A stretch of 6,652 nucleotides of DNA from positions 1-6,652 of the forward strand of contig DAOVZA010000121.1 in assembly GCA_030635405.1 (NCBI GenBank). Reading direction: 5' to 3'. Numbering within the stretch: the first letter of the stretch is position 1; each line of letters opens with the position of its first letter. Under the pieces are notes generated by a model. The model saw nothing but the letters and a program-made list of their open reading frames with translations, had not been told where the DNA came from and made no database searches. The translations under genes and the position numbers were made by a program. Shown here one piece after another: positions 6,048-6,652 of this stretch. Source of the stretch: Desulfocapsa sp. GTDB lineage: Bacteria; Desulfobacterota; Desulfobulbia; Desulfobulbales; Desulfocapsaceae.

Positions 6048-6194
6048 ACTATTCAGCAGCACTCCAACTACGTCCATTTTGACCCCCTCGCATAGTACTA
6101 GTATGCTTCGGAGCCCAAAATAAACGAATTTGAAGTACTGCTAAAAAGTTACAGTTCAGATTTAGGGGGTAATTCATTGTCCACGCTGAATAGT
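6048..6194. mobile_element. MITE-like palindromic element in the leuS-lptE spacer
   Basis: The element has perfect 10-base terminal inverted repeats, ACTATTCAGC (6048-6057) and GCTGAATAGT (6185-6194), and no coding capacity. Inside is a large imperfect palindrome: 6045-6073 pairs with 6124-6152 (23 of 29 positions complementary), ATTTTG (6076-6081) with CAAAAT (6116-6121), and GCATA (6090-6094) with TATGC (6102-6106) around a 7-base loop. Near-identical AT-rich direct repeats flank it. Size, termini, palindrome and flanks fit a miniature inverted-repeat element or similar palindromic intergenic repeat. It separates leuS from lptE, genes that are usually close together. No transposase is in the window, so origin and copy number are unknown; a structured non-coding RNA is the alternative. 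Confidence 0.6.
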
Positions 6195-6205
6195 AAATAA
6201 ATTAT
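6192..6205. repeat. Direct repeat AGTAAATAAATTAT, right copy
   Basis: Exact second copy of the sequence at 6031-6044. Its first three bases overlap the right terminal inverted repeat of the element. Confidence 0.6.
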
Positions 6206-6212
6206 AATATCA
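6204..6212 (-). promoter_or_regulatory. Possible extended -10 promoter for lptE
   Basis: The minus strand reads TGATATTAT, an extended -10 (TG-n-TATTAT), overlapping a TATAAT at 6201-6206. No good -35 is present. Transcription would start at the edge of the MITE-like element and carry it in the lptE leader. Weak, because the stretch is very AT-rich. Confidence 0.25.
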
Positions 6213-6247
6213 GTTAAATGGACAAATATTGATAGCCGATGGTAGCC

Positions 6248-6652
6248 TCAAATAACAATATTAACAAGTTTCTTCTTTACGACAATAACTTTTTTAATGC
6301 TATGGTCACCAATAAATTTCAATGCAGTTTCATCGTTTAAGGCCATTTCCTCAAGGGTGGCATTGTCAATGTCTGATGGGACTTGAAGTCTTGAACGAAC
6401 TTTTCCTCTTACCTGAATAACAATGGTCAGTTCATCTTCTTTTGCAGCTTCTTCATCCCATAATGGCCACTGATTGTCATCAATGGAATTACCCTCATGG
6501 ATGGTATTCCAGAGCTCGGAACAAAAATGGGGAACCATTGGGCAAAGCAGAATAAGAATAGTGTCAACTGCCTCTGTTACAATTGGTTTGCCAAGAGCTT
6601 CTTTGTTTTTGTCACCACTGAGAGCTGACAATGTATTGAAAAGCTCCATAAC
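6248..6652 (-). CDS. leuS: Leucyl-tRNA synthetase, C-terminal part only
   Basis: The class I synthetase that charges tRNA-Leu in the cytoplasm. Only the last 134 codons are in the window; the frame runs open through the right edge, so the ATG at 6649 is internal. Visible features are the end of the helical anticodon-binding domain (VMELFNTLSALS; CPMVPHFCSELW, residues 36-47 from that ATG) and the C-terminal tRNA-contact domain with QVRGKVR (79-85; the family usually has QVNGKVR) and the closing KVIVVKKKLVNIVI, typical of LeuS ends. The stop is TGA at 6248-6250. It is followed on the same strand by lptE after 234 bases. No terminator is evident unless the palindromic element acts as one. Confidence 0.95.
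   Translation of the reverse strand, partial: VMELFNTLSALSGDKNKEALGKPIVTEAVDTILILLCPMVPHFCSELWNTIHEGNSIDDNQWPLWDEEAAKEDELTIVIQVRGKVRSRLQVPSDIDNATLEEMALNDETALKFIGDHSIKKVIVVKKKLVNIVI

Noticed and set aside
6014..6247. CRISPR or tRNA in the leuS-lptE spacer
   Set aside because: Only two direct-repeat copies are present, without regular spacers, and the fold is a long palindrome rather than a cloverleaf.

Overview
The window looks like chromosomal DNA from an anaerobic, Gram-negative, sulfur-metabolising bacterium of the Desulfobulbales type (former Deltaproteobacteria). This is an inference from gene content: a PAS/sigma-54 regulator with a cysteine cluster next to a TorD-type molybdoenzyme chaperone, an outer-membrane LptE lipoprotein, a moderately AT-rich base composition and long AT-rich spacers. 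No rRNA, tRNA, CRISPR array or intact transposase gene is visible.

Left part (1-3304), all on the minus strand, reading right to left. A DusB-type tRNA-dihydrouridine synthase (2336-3304) is followed by a one-component sigma-54 activator (841-2184, probably extended to about 2247). A 302-base non-coding spacer (539-840) then leads to a TorD/DmsD-family chaperone (2-538) that runs off the left edge. The spacer holds candidate sigma-70 and sigma-54 promoters, a 9-base direct repeat and an inverted repeat. A cluster of five TGTTAA boxes lies between dus and the regulator. The layout suggests that the regulator controls an anaerobic molybdenum-enzyme locus continuing beyond base 1.

Centre (3305-5460). 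A divergent AT-rich promoter region of about 150 bases separates dus from a full-length, single-chain transketolase (3458-5392, plus strand). A strong bidirectional terminator (5421-5458) closes the transketolase gene and also serves the convergent gene on its right.

Right part (5480-6652), minus strand. The 3' end of leuS (leucyl-tRNA synthetase) is followed by lptE (LPS-assembly lipoprotein, TTG start). This leuS-lptE order is also found in E. coli. The two genes are separated by 234 bases that carry the most unusual object in the window. It is an element of about 147 bases (6048-6194) with 10-base perfect terminal inverted repeats and a large imperfect palindrome inside. Direct repeats of 11 to 14 bases flank it, as expected of a MITE-like insertion. 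Its left arm has two mutually exclusive pairing partners.

I see no complete multi-gene defence or mobile system. The items most worth following are the MITE-like element, the apparent AUC start of the regulator, the TGTTAA cluster, and the cysteine-rich PAS sensor beside the TorD chaperone.
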